The notes under the pieces: model-generated | The model's input: only the letters and a program-made list of their open reading frames with translations | What the model was told of the DNA's origin: nothing | Databases searched by the model: none | Program-made: the position numbers and the translations under genes | Source: Vibrio superstes | Lineage (GTDB): Bacteria > Pseudomonadota > Gammaproteobacteria > Enterobacterales > Vibrionaceae | Direction: 5' to 3' | Assembly (NCBI RefSeq): GCF_003569005.1 | Contig: NZ_BCUR01000002.1 | Coordinates: 34,491-98,490 of the forward strand | Length of the DNA stretch: 64,000 nucleotides | In this document: in pieces, positions 1-8,934 of the stretch | Layout of the letters: each line of letters starts with the position of its first letter | Numbering within the stretch: the first letter of the stretch is position 1

Positions 1-10
1 AGTTTAAAAT

Positions 11-87
<77 letters not shown>

Positions 88-96
88 TCCGTAGTG

Positions 97-121
97 TGTC
101 ATCGCTATTTGTGCGATGACA
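97..121. other. hairpin between the two tRNA genes
   Basis: A perfect 9-bp inverted repeat, TGTCATCGC at 97-105 and GCGATGACA at 113-121, with a 7-nt loop sits in the spacer of the tRNA-Gly/tRNA-fMet transcript. It has no U-tract and so does not look like a terminator. A role in separating the two precursors by RNase cleavage is an inference. Confidence 0.5.
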
Positions 122-147
122 GCTTCTCTTTATACTTGAGAAAAGTT

Positions 148-223
148 TGGAGCGACACACGAGGTTCGAACTCGTGACCTCAACCTTGGCAAGGTTGCGC
201 TCTACCAACTGAGCTAGTGTCGC
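148..223 (-). tRNA. tRNA-Gly (GCC anticodon)
   Basis: The minus strand reads as a 76-nt tRNA with acceptor GCGACAC paired to GTGTCGC, a D-arm of the type AGCTCAGTTGGTAGAGC, the anticodon loop TTGCCAA (anticodon GCC), the T-arm GAGTTCGAACCTC and an encoded CCA. It follows orn on the same strand; glycine tRNAs downstream of orn are also found in enterobacteria. Confidence 0.96.
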
Positions 224-336
224 TTCGTAAACGTCTTTGTGCCGTTTAGGGATGCGAATTATAAGAGGTTATTTTTGTGATGCAAGCCTTAATTCTGATT
301 TTTTTTATCTCAGCGCTTCAACTGAATAAAAAATCA

Positions 337-882
337 TCAAATCTTCATGATTGTATCTCTGTAATAACGAAGTTCAGCAATTGACTCGCGAATATCATCT
401 AGCGCTAAGTGAACACCTTTCTTGGTAAATCCATCCAATACTTCTGGCTTCCAACGACGAGTGAGTTCTTTGAGTGTACTTACGTCAACATAACGATAAT
501 GGAAGTACTGTTCTAGTTCAGGCATGTGCTTGTACAAGAAACGTCTGTCTTGGCCGATACTATTACCACAAATCGGTGAAGCCCCCTTCGGTACCCACTT
601 TTCAAGGAACTCTATCGTTAGAGCGACGGCTTTATCTTCATCGATACCACTGTTTTTAACCCTCTCCACCAAGCCACTATTGGTATGGGTATTGGTGCAC
701 CAATCGTCCATCTTGGCCAACTCGGCTTCTGGCTGATGAATTGCAATAACAGGCCCTTCAGCAAGAATGTTCAATTCGCTATCTGTAACGATAGATGCGA
801 TTTCGATGACTTTATGTGTTTCTGGATCCAATCCTGTCATTTCAAGATCGACCCAAATTAAATTTTTATCGTTCAACGCCAT
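337..882 (-). CDS. orn: oligoribonuclease
   Basis: Encodes a 181-residue 3'-5' exoribonuclease of the DEDDh family that degrades short RNAs of 2-5 nt, including the pGpG left by c-di-GMP breakdown, in the cytoplasm. The first acidic motif is [10 protein letters not shown] at residues 10-19, and the C-terminal half has the conserved [11 protein letters not shown] motif with the last catalytic Asp. Full length for the family. The next genes downstream on the strand are tRNA-Gly and tRNA-fMet. It is divergent from rsgA across 163 bp. Confidence 0.97.
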   Translation of the reverse strand: MALNDKNLIWVDLEMTGLDPETHKVIEIASIVTDSELNILAEGPVIAIHQPEAELAKMDDWCTNTHTNSGLVERVKNSGIDEDKAVALTIEFLEKWVPKGASPICGNSIGQDRRFLYKHMPELEQYFHYRYVDVSTLKELTRRWKPEVLDGFTKKGVHLALDDIRESIAELRYYRDTIMKI

Positions 883-1045
883 GAATGAAATTGCCTATTA
901 TTGTTGTTAAAGAATGAAACCTCAGTGGAGTGACTAATATGGACTGCATAAAAGTAAGCAGTGACCGCTTAGTCTCGCATCTTGAGGTCAATTGGGTATA
1001 TCATACTCCTCAATTATAGAAAGCCAACTGGACACTAAATAATAC

Positions 1046-2101
1046 ATGGCTAAAAAGAAGAAGCTAACCAAAGGGCAAGTGCGTCGAGTGCGTGGCAATC
1101 AAAAGAAGCGACTGCAACAAGACAACACTGTTCAATGGGATGAGCAAATGCTTGGTGAAGCCAAGAAGGGCTTAGTCATCACTCGATTTGGGCAACATGC
1201 CGATATTGAGGATAGTGAGACTGGAGAGATTCACCGCTGCAACTTACGCCGTGGTATTGAAAGCTTGGTCTCCGGTGACCGCGTATTATGGCGAATTGGT
1301 CTTGAGTCTATGGCTGGAATCTCTGGTGTTGTAGAAGCGGTTGAGCCAAGAACCTCAATGCTCACTAGACCCGACTATTATGATGGCCTTAAGCCCGTTG
1401 CTGCCAACGTTGAGCAGATGGTCATTGTATCTTCAGTGCTGCCTGAGCTTTCTCTGTCTATTATTGACCGCTACCTGATCGCGTCAGAAACCCTAAACAT
1501 CGCGCCACTACTGGTGCTCAATAAGATTGATTTAACCACACCAGAGCAACTTTCCCAGCTTAAAGAACAGCTAACGATCTACAGTAACATCGGCTACAAG
1601 GTCTTGCTGGTAAGTAAAGAATCTGGCGAAGGCATTCCTGAATTAGAAGCCGAGCTTGCAGGTAAGATCAACATTTTTGTAGGTCAATCGGGTGTAGGAA
1701 AGTCAAGCTTAGTTAATGCGTTGATGCCAGAACTTGAAGTAGAAGAAGGCGTTATCTCCGAGAACTCAGGGTTAGGTCAGCACACCACAACAGCAGCGCG
1801 CCTATATCACTTCCCTGCGGGTGGCGATCTTATCGATTCACCGGGAGTGCGTGAATTTGGCTTATGGCACTTAGAAGCCGATGAGGTCACCACTGCCTTC
1901 GTTGAATTCAGAGAGTTCCTTGGCTTTTGTAAGTTTAGAGATTGTAAGCATGCTGATGATCCAGGCTGCGCCATTCAACAAGCGATTAGCGACGGTAAGA
2001 TTCATCCTAACCGATTTGAAAATTACCAGAAAATCATTGAAAGCATGGTAGAAATGAAAGCCAATCGTCAGTACTCAAAAAACAAGAAGCTGGATCAGTA
2101 G
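1046..2101 (+). CDS. rsgA: small ribosomal subunit biogenesis GTPase RsgA
   Basis: 351-residue circularly permuted GTPase that checks late 30S subunit maturation. Order of parts: a basic N-terminus rich in Lys/Arg, an OB fold, then the GTPase motifs in permuted order, G4 NKID (about residue 160), G1 GQSGVGKSS (about 211) and G3 DSPG (about 263). A C-terminal zinc finger follows with CKFRDCKH and a further Cys. Its start has only a weak Shine-Dalgarno sequence (GGA). psd follows 55 bp later on the same strand, as in the E. coli order. Confidence 0.97.
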   Translation: MAKKKKLTKGQVRRVRGNQKKRLQQDNTVQWDEQMLGEAKKGLVITRFGQHADIEDSETGEIHRCNLRRGIESLVSGDRVLWRIGLESMAGISGVVEAVEPRTSMLTRPDYYDGLKPVAANVEQMVIVSSVLPELSLSIIDRYLIASETLNIAPLLVLNKIDLTTPEQLSQLKEQLTIYSNIGYKVLLVSKESGEGIPELEAELAGKINIFVGQSGVGKSSLVNALMPELEVEEGVISENSGLGQHTTTAARLYHFPAGGDLIDSPGVREFGLWHLEADEVTTAFVEFREFLGFCKFRDCKHADDPGCAIQQAISDGKIHPNRFENYQKIIESMVEMKANRQYSKNKKLDQ

Positions 2102-2156
2102 TATATTTAGACAAACGATGCCAGTTTGAGTAACATTCTGGCCCAATTTAGGAATA

Positions 2157-3029
2157 ATGGACCTTATTGTGATTGATAAAATCAAAGTCGGTGCCCAATA
2201 CTGGATGCCACAACACGGCCTAACGCGCTTAGTTGGAAAGCTTGCATCTGCGAAACTTGGCGGGGTTACCACGTCGATCATTCGTGGCTTCATCAAGCAA
2301 TACAAAATTAACATGGACGAAGCTCTGCACTCAGATCCTGCTCACTTCGAAACCTTTAACGAGTTTTTCGTACGTGAGCTAAAGCCTGGAATTCGCCCTG
2401 TCGTTGAAGACGACTCGGTTATCACACACCCAGCGGACGCTTGTGTGAGTCAATTTGGTCCAATCGAAGACGGTAAGCTCATTCAAGCTAAGAAACACAG
2501 CTATTCAGCTCGTGAGCTGCTTGGCGGTGACCTAAACCTTGCTGAAAGCTTTGCTGACGGTAGCTTTGCTACGCTTTACCTATCGCCTAGTGACTATCAC
2601 CGTGTGCACATGCCTTGCGACGGCACATTAAGACAAATGATTTACGTTCCAGGCGATCTATTCTCGGTAAACCCGTTAACCGCAGAGAATGTAGAGAATC
2701 TATTTGCCCGCAATGAGCGTGTGGTGTGTATCTTTGATACTGAATTTGGCCCAATGGCACAGGTTCTTGTCGGCGCGACCATAGTCGGTAGTATCGAGCT
2801 GACTTGGGCAGGCACCGTTACACCACCTCGTGGAAACACTGTCTATCGTTGGGATTACCCTGCTGATGGAGAGAAAGCTATCCACATCAAGAAGGGTGAA
2901 GAAATGGGCCGCTTTAAGCTAGGTTCAACAGTGATCAACCTGTTCCCTAAAGGTGCCATTGAGTTTGATGAAAGCATGCAACTTGAAGCTATTACTCGAC
3001 TCGGTACTGCTTACGCTCACAAGCGCTAA
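2157..3029 (+). CDS. psd: phosphatidylserine decarboxylase proenzyme
   Basis: 290-residue membrane-associated enzyme that makes phosphatidylethanolamine. The C-terminal LGST motif ([12 protein letters not shown]) is the self-cleavage site that creates the pyruvoyl cofactor on the Ser; the His of the [11 protein letters not shown] motif is also present. The start is uncertain: the ATG at 2157 has AGGA only 3 nt upstream, and a GTG at 2169 would give a protein beginning near the IDKIK that fits the family N-terminus better. Probably co-transcribed with rsgA; a strong terminator follows. Confidence 0.95.
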   Translation: MDLIVIDKIKVGAQYWMPQHGLTRLVGKLASAKLGGVTTSIIRGFIKQYKINMDEALHSDPAHFETFNEFFVRELKPGIRPVVEDDSVITHPADACVSQFGPIEDGKLIQAKKHSYSARELLGGDLNLAESFADGSFATLYLSPSDYHRVHMPCDGTLRQMIYVPGDLFSVNPLTAENVENLFARNERVVCIFDTEFGPMAQVLVGATIVGSIELTWAGTVTPPRGNTVYRWDYPADGEKAIHIKKGEEMGRFKLGSTVINLFPKGAIEFDESMQLEAITRLGTAYAHKR

Positions 3030-3053
3030 TGACGAGCATTTGCAAAATGTCAT

Positions 3054-3080
3054 AAAAAAGGAGCCTTAGGCTCCTTTTTT
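3054..3080. terminator. bidirectional terminator between psd and the TetR gene
   Basis: GGAGCC-TTA-GGCTCC flanked by six A on the left and six T on the right. The hairpin can serve psd on the plus strand and the regulator gene on the minus strand, whose stop codon is next to it. Confidence 0.9.
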
Positions 3081-3081
3081 G

Positions 3082-3726
3082 TTATTCCTCAGCTACACAA
3101 CTCATTTGCAGACCTTCTTCAAGTAAGAGCAATTGCTCCTTACCCAGTTGAGTGGCCATTGGTTTTACCATGGCGAGTATCTGCAACATACCCTGCATAA
3201 TCATTGCCTCAGTCACTTTTTGGTTGGCATTCATTGCCGATTGATAACCCAGCCACCCTGTAGCAATAAAATGCAAATTAGTGACTAATCTAGGCATGTC
3301 TTTGGGATCGACTTCGATCAACTCAAGGGTAAGAAACGACTGTACGATGGCAACTAGGTTAACCCTTAGTTTTTCTTGGACTTCCAAATAGGCGTGATGC
3401 AGTTGAGTGTCGCGACTCACAATATCGGCTAAGTTGGCATAGAAGAACCGGTACTTCCACATTAGAGAAAAGGTCGAATTGACATAGTGTTTTAACAACA
3501 CCAAGCTCTCACCCTGGCTTTCATAAGGGCGAAACCTATCCAATAACTCAGAGGTATAGTCCTCAAAAATAGCTCGGATTATCTCTTGCTTGTTGGAGTA
3601 ATGGTAATAGAGGTTTCCTGGACTGATACCAAGATGTGCAGCAATGTGGTTGGTCGTGACGTTGCGCTCACCTTGTTGATTGAATAACTCTAGCGCGCCT
3701 TGCACAATTCTCTGCTTTGTTTTCAT
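3082..3726 (-). CDS. TetR/AcrR family transcriptional regulator
   Basis: 214-residue regulator with an N-terminal TetR helix-turn-helix: TTNHIAAHLGISPGNLYYHY followed by NKQEII, residues about 24-55. The rest is an all-helical ligand/dimer domain whose effector cannot be read from sequence. I chose the ATG at 3726; a TTG at 3738 adds four residues but has a poorly placed ribosome site. It is divergent from menA with about 100 bp between, so it may control itself or menA. Resembles housekeeping-type TetR proteins conserved in vibrios; target unknown. Confidence 0.85.
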   Translation of the reverse strand: MKTKQRIVQGALELFNQQGERNVTTNHIAAHLGISPGNLYYHYSNKQEIIRAIFEDYTSELLDRFRPYESQGESLVLLKHYVNSTFSLMWKYRFFYANLADIVSRDTQLHHAYLEVQEKLRVNLVAIVQSFLTLELIEVDPKDMPRLVTNLHFIATGWLGYQSAMNANQKVTEAMIMQGMLQILAMVKPMATQLGKEQLLLLEEGLQMSCVAEE

Positions 3727-3828
3727 TAAGCGACTCAATACCCTAGGTCATTGTTAATTAGATCGAAATAGAAAAGAGTTTTGCTATACTCAAGCACTAT
3801 TACTGTAACGTAAAAAGCTATTATTACT

Positions 3829-4725
3829 TTGTCTGTATCTCATTGGCTATCTGCCGCTAGACCCAAAACATTGCCCTTGGCTTTAACTTCTATTGTGACA
3901 GGAAGTTGCCTGGCCTATACCCACCAGCAGTTTTCGTGGAATGTGAGCATTCTGGCTCTAATCACTGCAACGCTTCTACAAATATTATCAAACCTTGCCA
4001 ATGATTATGGTGACGCTCAACAAGGAACCGACAATCAAGATCGACTTGGTCCTGCGAGAGCGATTCAATCAGGAGAAATAACGGCGAAACAGATGAAAAG
4101 TGCAATGGTGCTGTGCTCACTGCTGAGTCTCGCAGCCGGTCTGACGCTGATTCTAACATCTTTAACCACTATGGTGGATATTGGTATTTTCCTCGGCTTA
4201 GGTGTCCTTGCAATATTTTGTGCTATCGCATATACAGTAGGTAAAAAACCCTATGGTTACATCGGCTTAGGCGACCTGTCTGTCTATGTATTCTTTGGCT
4301 TGCTTGGTGTAGGTGGGACTTTTTACCTGCACACCAACGCTATCTCTGCCGATCTTTTTTTGCCCGCCACGGCCACCGGATTACTCGCGGTCGCGGTACT
4401 CAATGTCAATAACATGCGAGATATTGATAACGACCGTGCGTTTGGTAAAACGACAATGGCGGTGCGCATGGGGCTGACAAAAGCCAAGCACTATCACGCA
4501 CTGCTGGTCTTAAGCGCATGGCTGGCTTATTTCATCTTCGTGCTCAATAATCATTTTAGCCCTATCAGCTTGCTTTTGACCTCATTGATCTTAGTTCCAA
4601 GCCTATTGCATTTGCGTTCACTTAGCCGCGCAACTGATAGTTTAGCCATTGCTCCATTGATGGCAGAAGTGGTAAAACTTGCACTAATTGCTAACTTATT
4701 ATTTTCTTTAGCTATTATTGTTTAA
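3829..4725 (+). CDS. menA: 1,4-dihydroxy-2-naphthoate polyprenyltransferase
   Basis: 298-residue UbiA-family integral membrane prenyltransferase that joins the polyprenyl tail to DHNA, giving demethylmenaquinone, the low-potential quinone used by fumarate reductase (frdABCD at 10140-13441). The N-terminus has ARPKTLPLA; the first Asp-rich motif is NDYGDAQQGTDNQD and the second is DIDND. About eight membrane segments. The start appears to be TTG at 3829, because no ATG lies near and SVSHWLSAARPKT matches the family N-terminus; the ribosome site is weak. rraA follows, the same order as in E. coli. Confidence 0.93.
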   Translation: MSVSHWLSAARPKTLPLALTSIVTGSCLAYTHQQFSWNVSILALITATLLQILSNLANDYGDAQQGTDNQDRLGPARAIQSGEITAKQMKSAMVLCSLLSLAAGLTLILTSLTTMVDIGIFLGLGVLAIFCAIAYTVGKKPYGYIGLGDLSVYVFFGLLGVGGTFYLHTNAISADLFLPATATGLLAVAVLNVNNMRDIDNDRAFGKTTMAVRMGLTKAKHYHALLVLSAWLAYFIFVLNNHFSPISLLLTSLILVPSLLHLRSLSRATDSLAIAPLMAEVVKLALIANLLFSLAIIV

Positions 4726-4812
4726 TCAAAAAGTTAACTTGCATCAATTTTCAACGAGCGTTGCAGGATATACTCGAGCGTAAGAATACTAACTTAAAAG
4801 GTGACTCTGATT

Positions 4813-5325
4813 ATGGAATACAACACTTCAGCCCTGTGTGACGTTTACTTAGATCAGGTTGATGTCGTAGAGCCAATGTTTAGCAATTTTGGTGGTAGTG
4901 CGTCATTCGCAGGTCAGGTAACCACCATCAAATGCTTTGAAGACAATGGACTTATTCGCTCTGTTCTCGAGCAAGATGGGCAAGGTCGAGTATTGCTTAT
5001 TGATGGCGGTGGTTCACTACGACGAGCCTTGATTGATGCTGAGATAGCGTCTCTCGCTGAAGAAAATGAGTGGGAAGGCATTGTCGTTTATGGCTCGGTA
5101 CGTGAAGTGGATGAGCTTGAGGACATGAGCATTGGTATTCAGGCTCTCGCCTCCATTCCTGTTGGCGCAAGCCAAACTGATGTCGGTGAGCTGGATGTTC
5201 CAGTTAATTTCGGCGGTGTGAGCTTCTTACCTGAGGACTACCTCTATGCCGACAATACTGGCATTATTTTGTCCCAAGAGCCTCTAGACACCAATTTTGA
5301 GATTGATGTCGAAGACGAAGCCTAG
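4813..5325 (+). CDS. rraA: ribonuclease E activity regulator RraA
   Basis: 170-residue trimeric protein that binds the RNase E scaffold and DEAD-box helicases and damps mRNA decay. The sequence is close to E. coli RraA along its length: [28 protein letters not shown] and [11 protein letters not shown]. The ATG at 4813 is preferred over the GTG at 4801: it has AAGGTGA at 4797-4803 at good spacing and gives the [10 protein letters not shown] start that matches E. coli. Follows menA by 87 bp. Confidence 0.95.
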   Translation: MEYNTSALCDVYLDQVDVVEPMFSNFGGSASFAGQVTTIKCFEDNGLIRSVLEQDGQGRVLLIDGGGSLRRALIDAEIASLAEENEWEGIVVYGSVREVDELEDMSIGIQALASIPVGASQTDVGELDVPVNFGGVSFLPEDYLYADNTGIILSQEPLDTNFEIDVEDEA

Positions 5326-5358
5326 CCTTTTCACTGTCAGATTAAGTTACATATAGAC

Positions 5359-5389
5359 GCAGAACGAGAAATTCGTTCTGCTTTTTTTT
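5359..5389 (+). terminator. rraA terminator
   Basis: GCAGAACGA (5359-5367), loop GAAAT, TCGTTCTGC (5373-5381), then eight T: a 9-bp perfect stem with a strong U-tract. Confidence 0.93.
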
Positions 5390-5509
5390 GATTAAAAGCA
5401 AAATAATCTCGAATAAATTTTATCATTTCAAAAAAAACTGCATGACATCCAAACACTTGCAATAACTTTTCGATAGTCTGCATATTCCATGTAAAGAGGA
5501 AATGATGGA

Positions 5510-6925
5510 ATGGACAAAGAAAATTCGAGCCAGGTTATTAAGTTAGCGTTCTGCATTCTTATACCTATTTTAATATTGATGATGCCAAGCAGTTGGATCC
5601 CAATTAATGATCTCACCGTGGTTCAACATCGATTATTGGCTATCTTCGTCATGTCCGCCCTACTGTGGGTTTTAGAGCCTGTTCCGGTTTTTGCCACCTC
5701 GATACTGATCATTACCCTAGAGCTGATTTTCTTATCCGATAAGGGATTGAACGTTCTAATCGTCGATCACGCCAATGAGGCCTTTGGCACCCTTATTCCT
5801 TATACGGACATACTCGGGTCCTTCTCTTCACCCATCATCATCTTGTTTATGGGCGGGTTTGCTTTAGCTATTGCCGCCTCTAAGTACCAACTGGACAACA
5901 ACCTAGCTCGAGTTCTATTGAAGCCATTTGGCACCCAGCCTCGATACATCATGCTTGGCTTAATGCTGATTACCGCCGTGTTTTCCATGTTTATGTCGAA
6001 CACCGCAACCACAGTCATGATGCTGGCACTCCTTGGTCCTATCGTAGCCTCTGCTAAGCCTGGTGACTTAGGTATCAAGGCCTTGGTCTTGTGTATACCT
6101 ATCGCTGCTAATACCGGGGGTATCGCGACCCCAATCGGTACTCCGCCTAACGCCATTGCCTTGCAGTATCTTACCGGTGAAAACAGTATCGACTTTCTAA
6201 GCTGGATGATGTTTGGTTTGCCTTTTGTGATCGTGCAGCTCGCTATTGCTTGGCTGTTACTACAAAAGCTATTCCCATCATCAGAAGACAAAATGGTATT
6301 GTCTTTAGAGGGTGAGTTCTTAAAGTCTTGGAAAGCGATCGTTGTTTACATCACCTTTGCACTGACCATAGTGCTGTGGATGACCACCAAGCTCCACGGT
6401 ATGAACACCTACGTCGTCTCAGTGATCCCTCTGGCGATATTTACGCTGACTGGCATCATGGGTAAAGCGGAGATCAAACAAATTAACTGGGACGTGCTGT
6501 GGTTGGTTGCCGGTGGTATCGCCATTGGACTTGCTCTAGATAAGACAGGTTTAGCTAAGGGCTTAGCCCACTCTATTGATTATCAGAGCCTATCCCCTGT
6601 TGCTGTCGTACTCACACTGTCCATCATTTGCTGGCTAATGGCCAACTTCATGTCCAATACCGCAACCGCTAACTTATTAATGCCTATTGCTGCGGCAATT
6701 GGTGCATCCATGCCTAGCCTAGCCGCGACCGGAGGACTGCAAGGTCTTCTGATTGTCGTCGCATTCTCTGCATCGCTAGGCATGATTTTACCTGTCTCAA
6801 CGCCACCCAATTCATTGGCTTACTCCACTGGACTTATTGAGAGTAAAGACATGGCGAAAACAGGCATTATTCTTGGCATCGTCGGCCTAGCACTCGTCTA
6901 CGTTGCTATGTTTATCCTAACCTAA
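5510..6925 (+). CDS. SLC13/DASS family anion:sodium symporter
   Basis: 471-residue inner-membrane transporter of the divalent anion:Na+ symporter family (dicarboxylates or sulfate; substrate not readable). The two inverted repeats each carry the sodium-binding Ser-Asn-Thr motif: MSNTATTVMM (about residue 163) and MSNTATANLL (about residue 380). Each has a Pro-rich partner loop, TPIGTPPNAIA and PVSTPPNSLA. AGAGGA at 5495-5500 precedes the ATG. A glycerophosphodiester phosphodiesterase gene follows 37 bp later and may be co-transcribed. Confidence 0.88.
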   Translation: MDKENSSQVIKLAFCILIPILILMMPSSWIPINDLTVVQHRLLAIFVMSALLWVLEPVPVFATSILIITLELIFLSDKGLNVLIVDHANEAFGTLIPYTDILGSFSSPIIILFMGGFALAIAASKYQLDNNLARVLLKPFGTQPRYIMLGLMLITAVFSMFMSNTATTVMMLALLGPIVASAKPGDLGIKALVLCIPIAANTGGIATPIGTPPNAIALQYLTGENSIDFLSWMMFGLPFVIVQLAIAWLLLQKLFPSSEDKMVLSLEGEFLKSWKAIVVYITFALTIVLWMTTKLHGMNTYVVSVIPLAIFTLTGIMGKAEIKQINWDVLWLVAGGIAIGLALDKTGLAKGLAHSIDYQSLSPVAVVLTLSIICWLMANFMSNTATANLLMPIAAAIGASMPSLAATGGLQGLLIVVAFSASLGMILPVSTPPNSLAYSTGLIESKDMAKTGIILGIVGLALVYVAMFILT

Positions 6926-6962
6926 AAGGAGTGCAAAACTTTAACTTAACTAGGGAGAAGTT

Positions 6963-7685
6963 ATGTTTGTTGTTGCCCATAGAGGAACAAGAGAAACCCA
7001 CCCAGAAAATACGTTACTTGCCTTTGAGAACGCATTAGAGGGAGGCACAAAAGCTATCGAATTAGATATCCATCAACATCAAGGAGAGTTCTGGGTAATT
7101 CACGATAGCTGGGTCAATCGCACTACTGATGGCGCTGGCCCGCTCAATTGGTTTTCGGCTAAGGGCTTAAAAGAACTTGATGCTGGTGAGGGTGAGCAGA
7201 TCCCGACTCTGAGAGAGACCCTACACCACCTATCGGGTCGCTGTGCTTTAAACATTGAGTTAAAGGGGCTGGATGACATAACAACCTTGCTCACTCACCT
7301 CGACTATGCCGTTAACGAGTGTGGCTTTAATCAAGACCAACTATTGGTGTCATCGTTCAATCACCACTGGCTAGCAGAGCTAAATCGTCAGCGCCCTGAG
7401 CTAAAGCTTGCGGCACTAACTGCCAGCAAACCCATCGGCTTGTGCCAATTTGCACAAGAGCTCAATGCGTACAGCGTTAATATCGACTTGCACGTTATCG
7501 ATGGCGAAATGGTTGATGATGCAAAGAAACGCGGCCTGAAAGTTTACGTGTATACGGTGAACCGCCAAGAAGATTGGCAACGCCTAAAAACGATGGGAGT
7601 GGATGGTATTTTCTGTGATGTTCCCAACGAGGCAGTAAAGTACTTCGCCTCAATCACGACTCAAAGCCGAATCTGGCCTGAGTAA
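6963..7685 (+). CDS. glycerophosphodiester phosphodiesterase (UgpQ-like)
   Basis: 240-residue TIM-barrel enzyme that splits glycerophosphodiesters into glycerol-3-phosphate and an alcohol. The N-terminus has the metal/catalytic motif AHRGTRETHPENT, then IELDIHQHQ and VIHDSWVNRTT, and later NIELKG; these are the conserved GDPD positions. There is no signal peptide, so it should be cytoplasmic like UgpQ rather than periplasmic like GlpQ. AGGGAGAAG sits just upstream of the ATG. Neighbour of an anion symporter; joint use of phospholipid breakdown products is possible but unproven. Confidence 0.9.
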   Translation: MFVVAHRGTRETHPENTLLAFENALEGGTKAIELDIHQHQGEFWVIHDSWVNRTTDGAGPLNWFSAKGLKELDAGEGEQIPTLRETLHHLSGRCALNIELKGLDDITTLLTHLDYAVNECGFNQDQLLVSSFNHHWLAELNRQRPELKLAALTASKPIGLCQFAQELNAYSVNIDLHVIDGEMVDDAKKRGLKVYVYTVNRQEDWQRLKTMGVDGIFCDVPNEAVKYFASITTQSRIWPE

Positions 7686-7721
7686 CACCGTTCAATCGAG
7701 GGTTTCTAATCCTCACGATAT

Positions 7722-7763
7722 GGTGCATATTGAGGGTATCTATCAAAAACCTCAATGTGCACC
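7722..7763 (+). promoter_or_regulatory. 14-bp inverted repeat over the EamA gene start
   Basis: GGTGCATATTGAGG (7722-7735) and CCTCAATGTGCACC (7750-7763) pair at 13 of 14 positions around a 14-nt loop. The right arm contains the upstream candidate ATG (7755) and ends directly before the second ATG (7764). The left arm holds the only Shine-Dalgarno-like GAGG. It could be an operator or an RNA hairpin that limits translation. Confidence 0.55.
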
Positions 7764-8651
7764 ATGGGATACGAATGGTTGGCCCTTGCCGCGGCCTTCT
7801 TATGGGCGATATCTAGCCTAATTTCAGTCAAACCTGCTCGCCACCTTGGCCCTTTTGCCTACAGCCGTTGGCGAATGGGCTGTACCGCAATCATGCTCAG
7901 TAGCATGGCCGCTTTCACTGGGGGCTGGGCAACCGTAGCTGCAGAGCATATGACGCTAATGATGCTTTCGGGCCTAATTGGTATCTTCATTGGCGATACC
8001 GCCCTATTTGCCTGTATGAATAGAATGGGACCGCGACAAGCAGGCCTGCTTTTTTCATGTCATGCCGTTTTTTCAGCGGTATTAGGGTATTGGCTTTTCA
8101 GTGAAACCTGGAGTGGTATTGAACTTCTGGGTGCGCTACTGGTATTTGCCGGTGTTGTGATCGCAATCTTCTTTGGCAGAAAACAATCTGGAAAGCATGA
8201 CTGGGAATCACTACAGGGGAAAATGGCGGTCGGTATCAGTATTGGCCTACTCTCTGGGCTTTGCCAAGCACTGGGTGGCATCATTGCTAAGCCAGTAATG
8301 CAAACCAGTATTGACCCAGTAGCGGCTTCTGCCATTCGCATGATTACGGCGTTTTCGGCTCACTCATTGTTTTTGTTTAGTGGTGCAAAACTTGCGAAAG
8401 CTAAGCAGGCTATCAATCTAAAGATACTTGCGATCACCGCACTAAATGGCTTCTTGGCTATGGCTGTAGGTATGACACTGATACTTTACGCATTACAAGA
8501 AGGCAACGTAGGTATGGTAGCCCTGCTCTCTTCCACAACCCCAATTATGGTGCTTCCTCTGCTTTGGTTTATCACCAAACAGAGACCAAGTCGCTACGCG
8601 TGGTATGGCGCGATTTTGGCTGTTATTGGCACTGCGTTGATCGTTACCTGA
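7755..8651 (+). CDS. DMT-superfamily EamA permease
   Basis: 298-residue inner-membrane protein with two EamA repeats and about ten membrane helices; such proteins export or import small metabolites, and the substrate cannot be told here. The first repeat holds WAISSLISVKPARHLGPF and GDTALFACMNRMGPRQAGLLFS; the second holds LLSGLCQALGGIIAKP and GMVALLSSTTPIMVLPLL. The start may be ATG 7755 or ATG 7764 (MGYEWLALAAAF). Neither has a good ribosome site, and a strong inverted repeat covers the region. Confidence 0.87.
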   Translation: MCTMGYEWLALAAAFLWAISSLISVKPARHLGPFAYSRWRMGCTAIMLSSMAAFTGGWATVAAEHMTLMMLSGLIGIFIGDTALFACMNRMGPRQAGLLFSCHAVFSAVLGYWLFSETWSGIELLGALLVFAGVVIAIFFGRKQSGKHDWESLQGKMAVGISIGLLSGLCQALGGIIAKPVMQTSIDPVAASAIRMITAFSAHSLFLFSGAKLAKAKQAINLKILAITALNGFLAMAVGMTLILYALQEGNVGMVALLSSTTPIMVLPLLWFITKQRPSRYAWYGAILAVIGTALIVT

Positions 8652-8671
8652 CACTGATAGCTTAAAAAAGC

Positions 8672-8756
8672 GGCATCCCCGAGAGTGCTCCTATCGGGGA
8701 TCTAAACAAGAGAATTCTAACCTTTAAAGATTGCCGATAAGAGCACTCGGCAATGA
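8672..8756. repeat. two-hairpin intergenic repeat, copy 1
   Basis: Contains two short hairpins in a row: ATCCCCGA ... TCGGGGAT (8675-8702) and ATTGCCGA ... TCGGCAAT (8730-8754), ending in ATGAC. A second copy lies 42 bp downstream. It is non-coding and lies between the EamA gene (plus) and epmA (minus), so it may also act as a transcription stop or RNA stabiliser, like REP/BIME elements. Confidence 0.75.
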
Positions 8757-8798
8757 CGTTCTTCACTAGGCTAGTAACCTGCACAGAAGGCAACCCCA

Positions 8799-8875
8799 GT
8801 CATCCTCGAGCGCTCCTATCGAGGATCTATGGACGCACAAGCCTAAGATTGCCGATAACAGACCTCGGCAATGAC
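8799..8875. repeat. two-hairpin intergenic repeat, copy 2
   Basis: Same architecture as 8672-8756: ATCCTCGA ... TCGAGGAT (8802-8827), then ATTGCCGA ... TCGGCAAT (8848-8873), bounded by GTCAT and ATGAC. Relative to copy 1 the first stem differs at one base pair with both partners changed (CCCCGA/TCGGGG versus CCTCGA/TCGAGG), so pairing is kept. Loop sequences GCTCCTA and the GATCT tail are shared. Confidence 0.75.
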
Positions 8876-8934
8876 AAATCCATTTTGAAAAATAGCCTAA
8901 TAGCTACCAATTTACCGCTTTAGGGCTGTCAATT

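Noticed and set aside
3796..3816. TetR operator TTACTGTAACGTAA in the tetR-menA gap
   Set aside because: Only four base pairs match on each side; too weak to call.
5800..6291. 163-residue open frame antisense to the SLC13 gene
   Set aside because: Composition is the mirror of a membrane protein gene; no ribosome site or family motif, and the plus-strand gene is clearly real.
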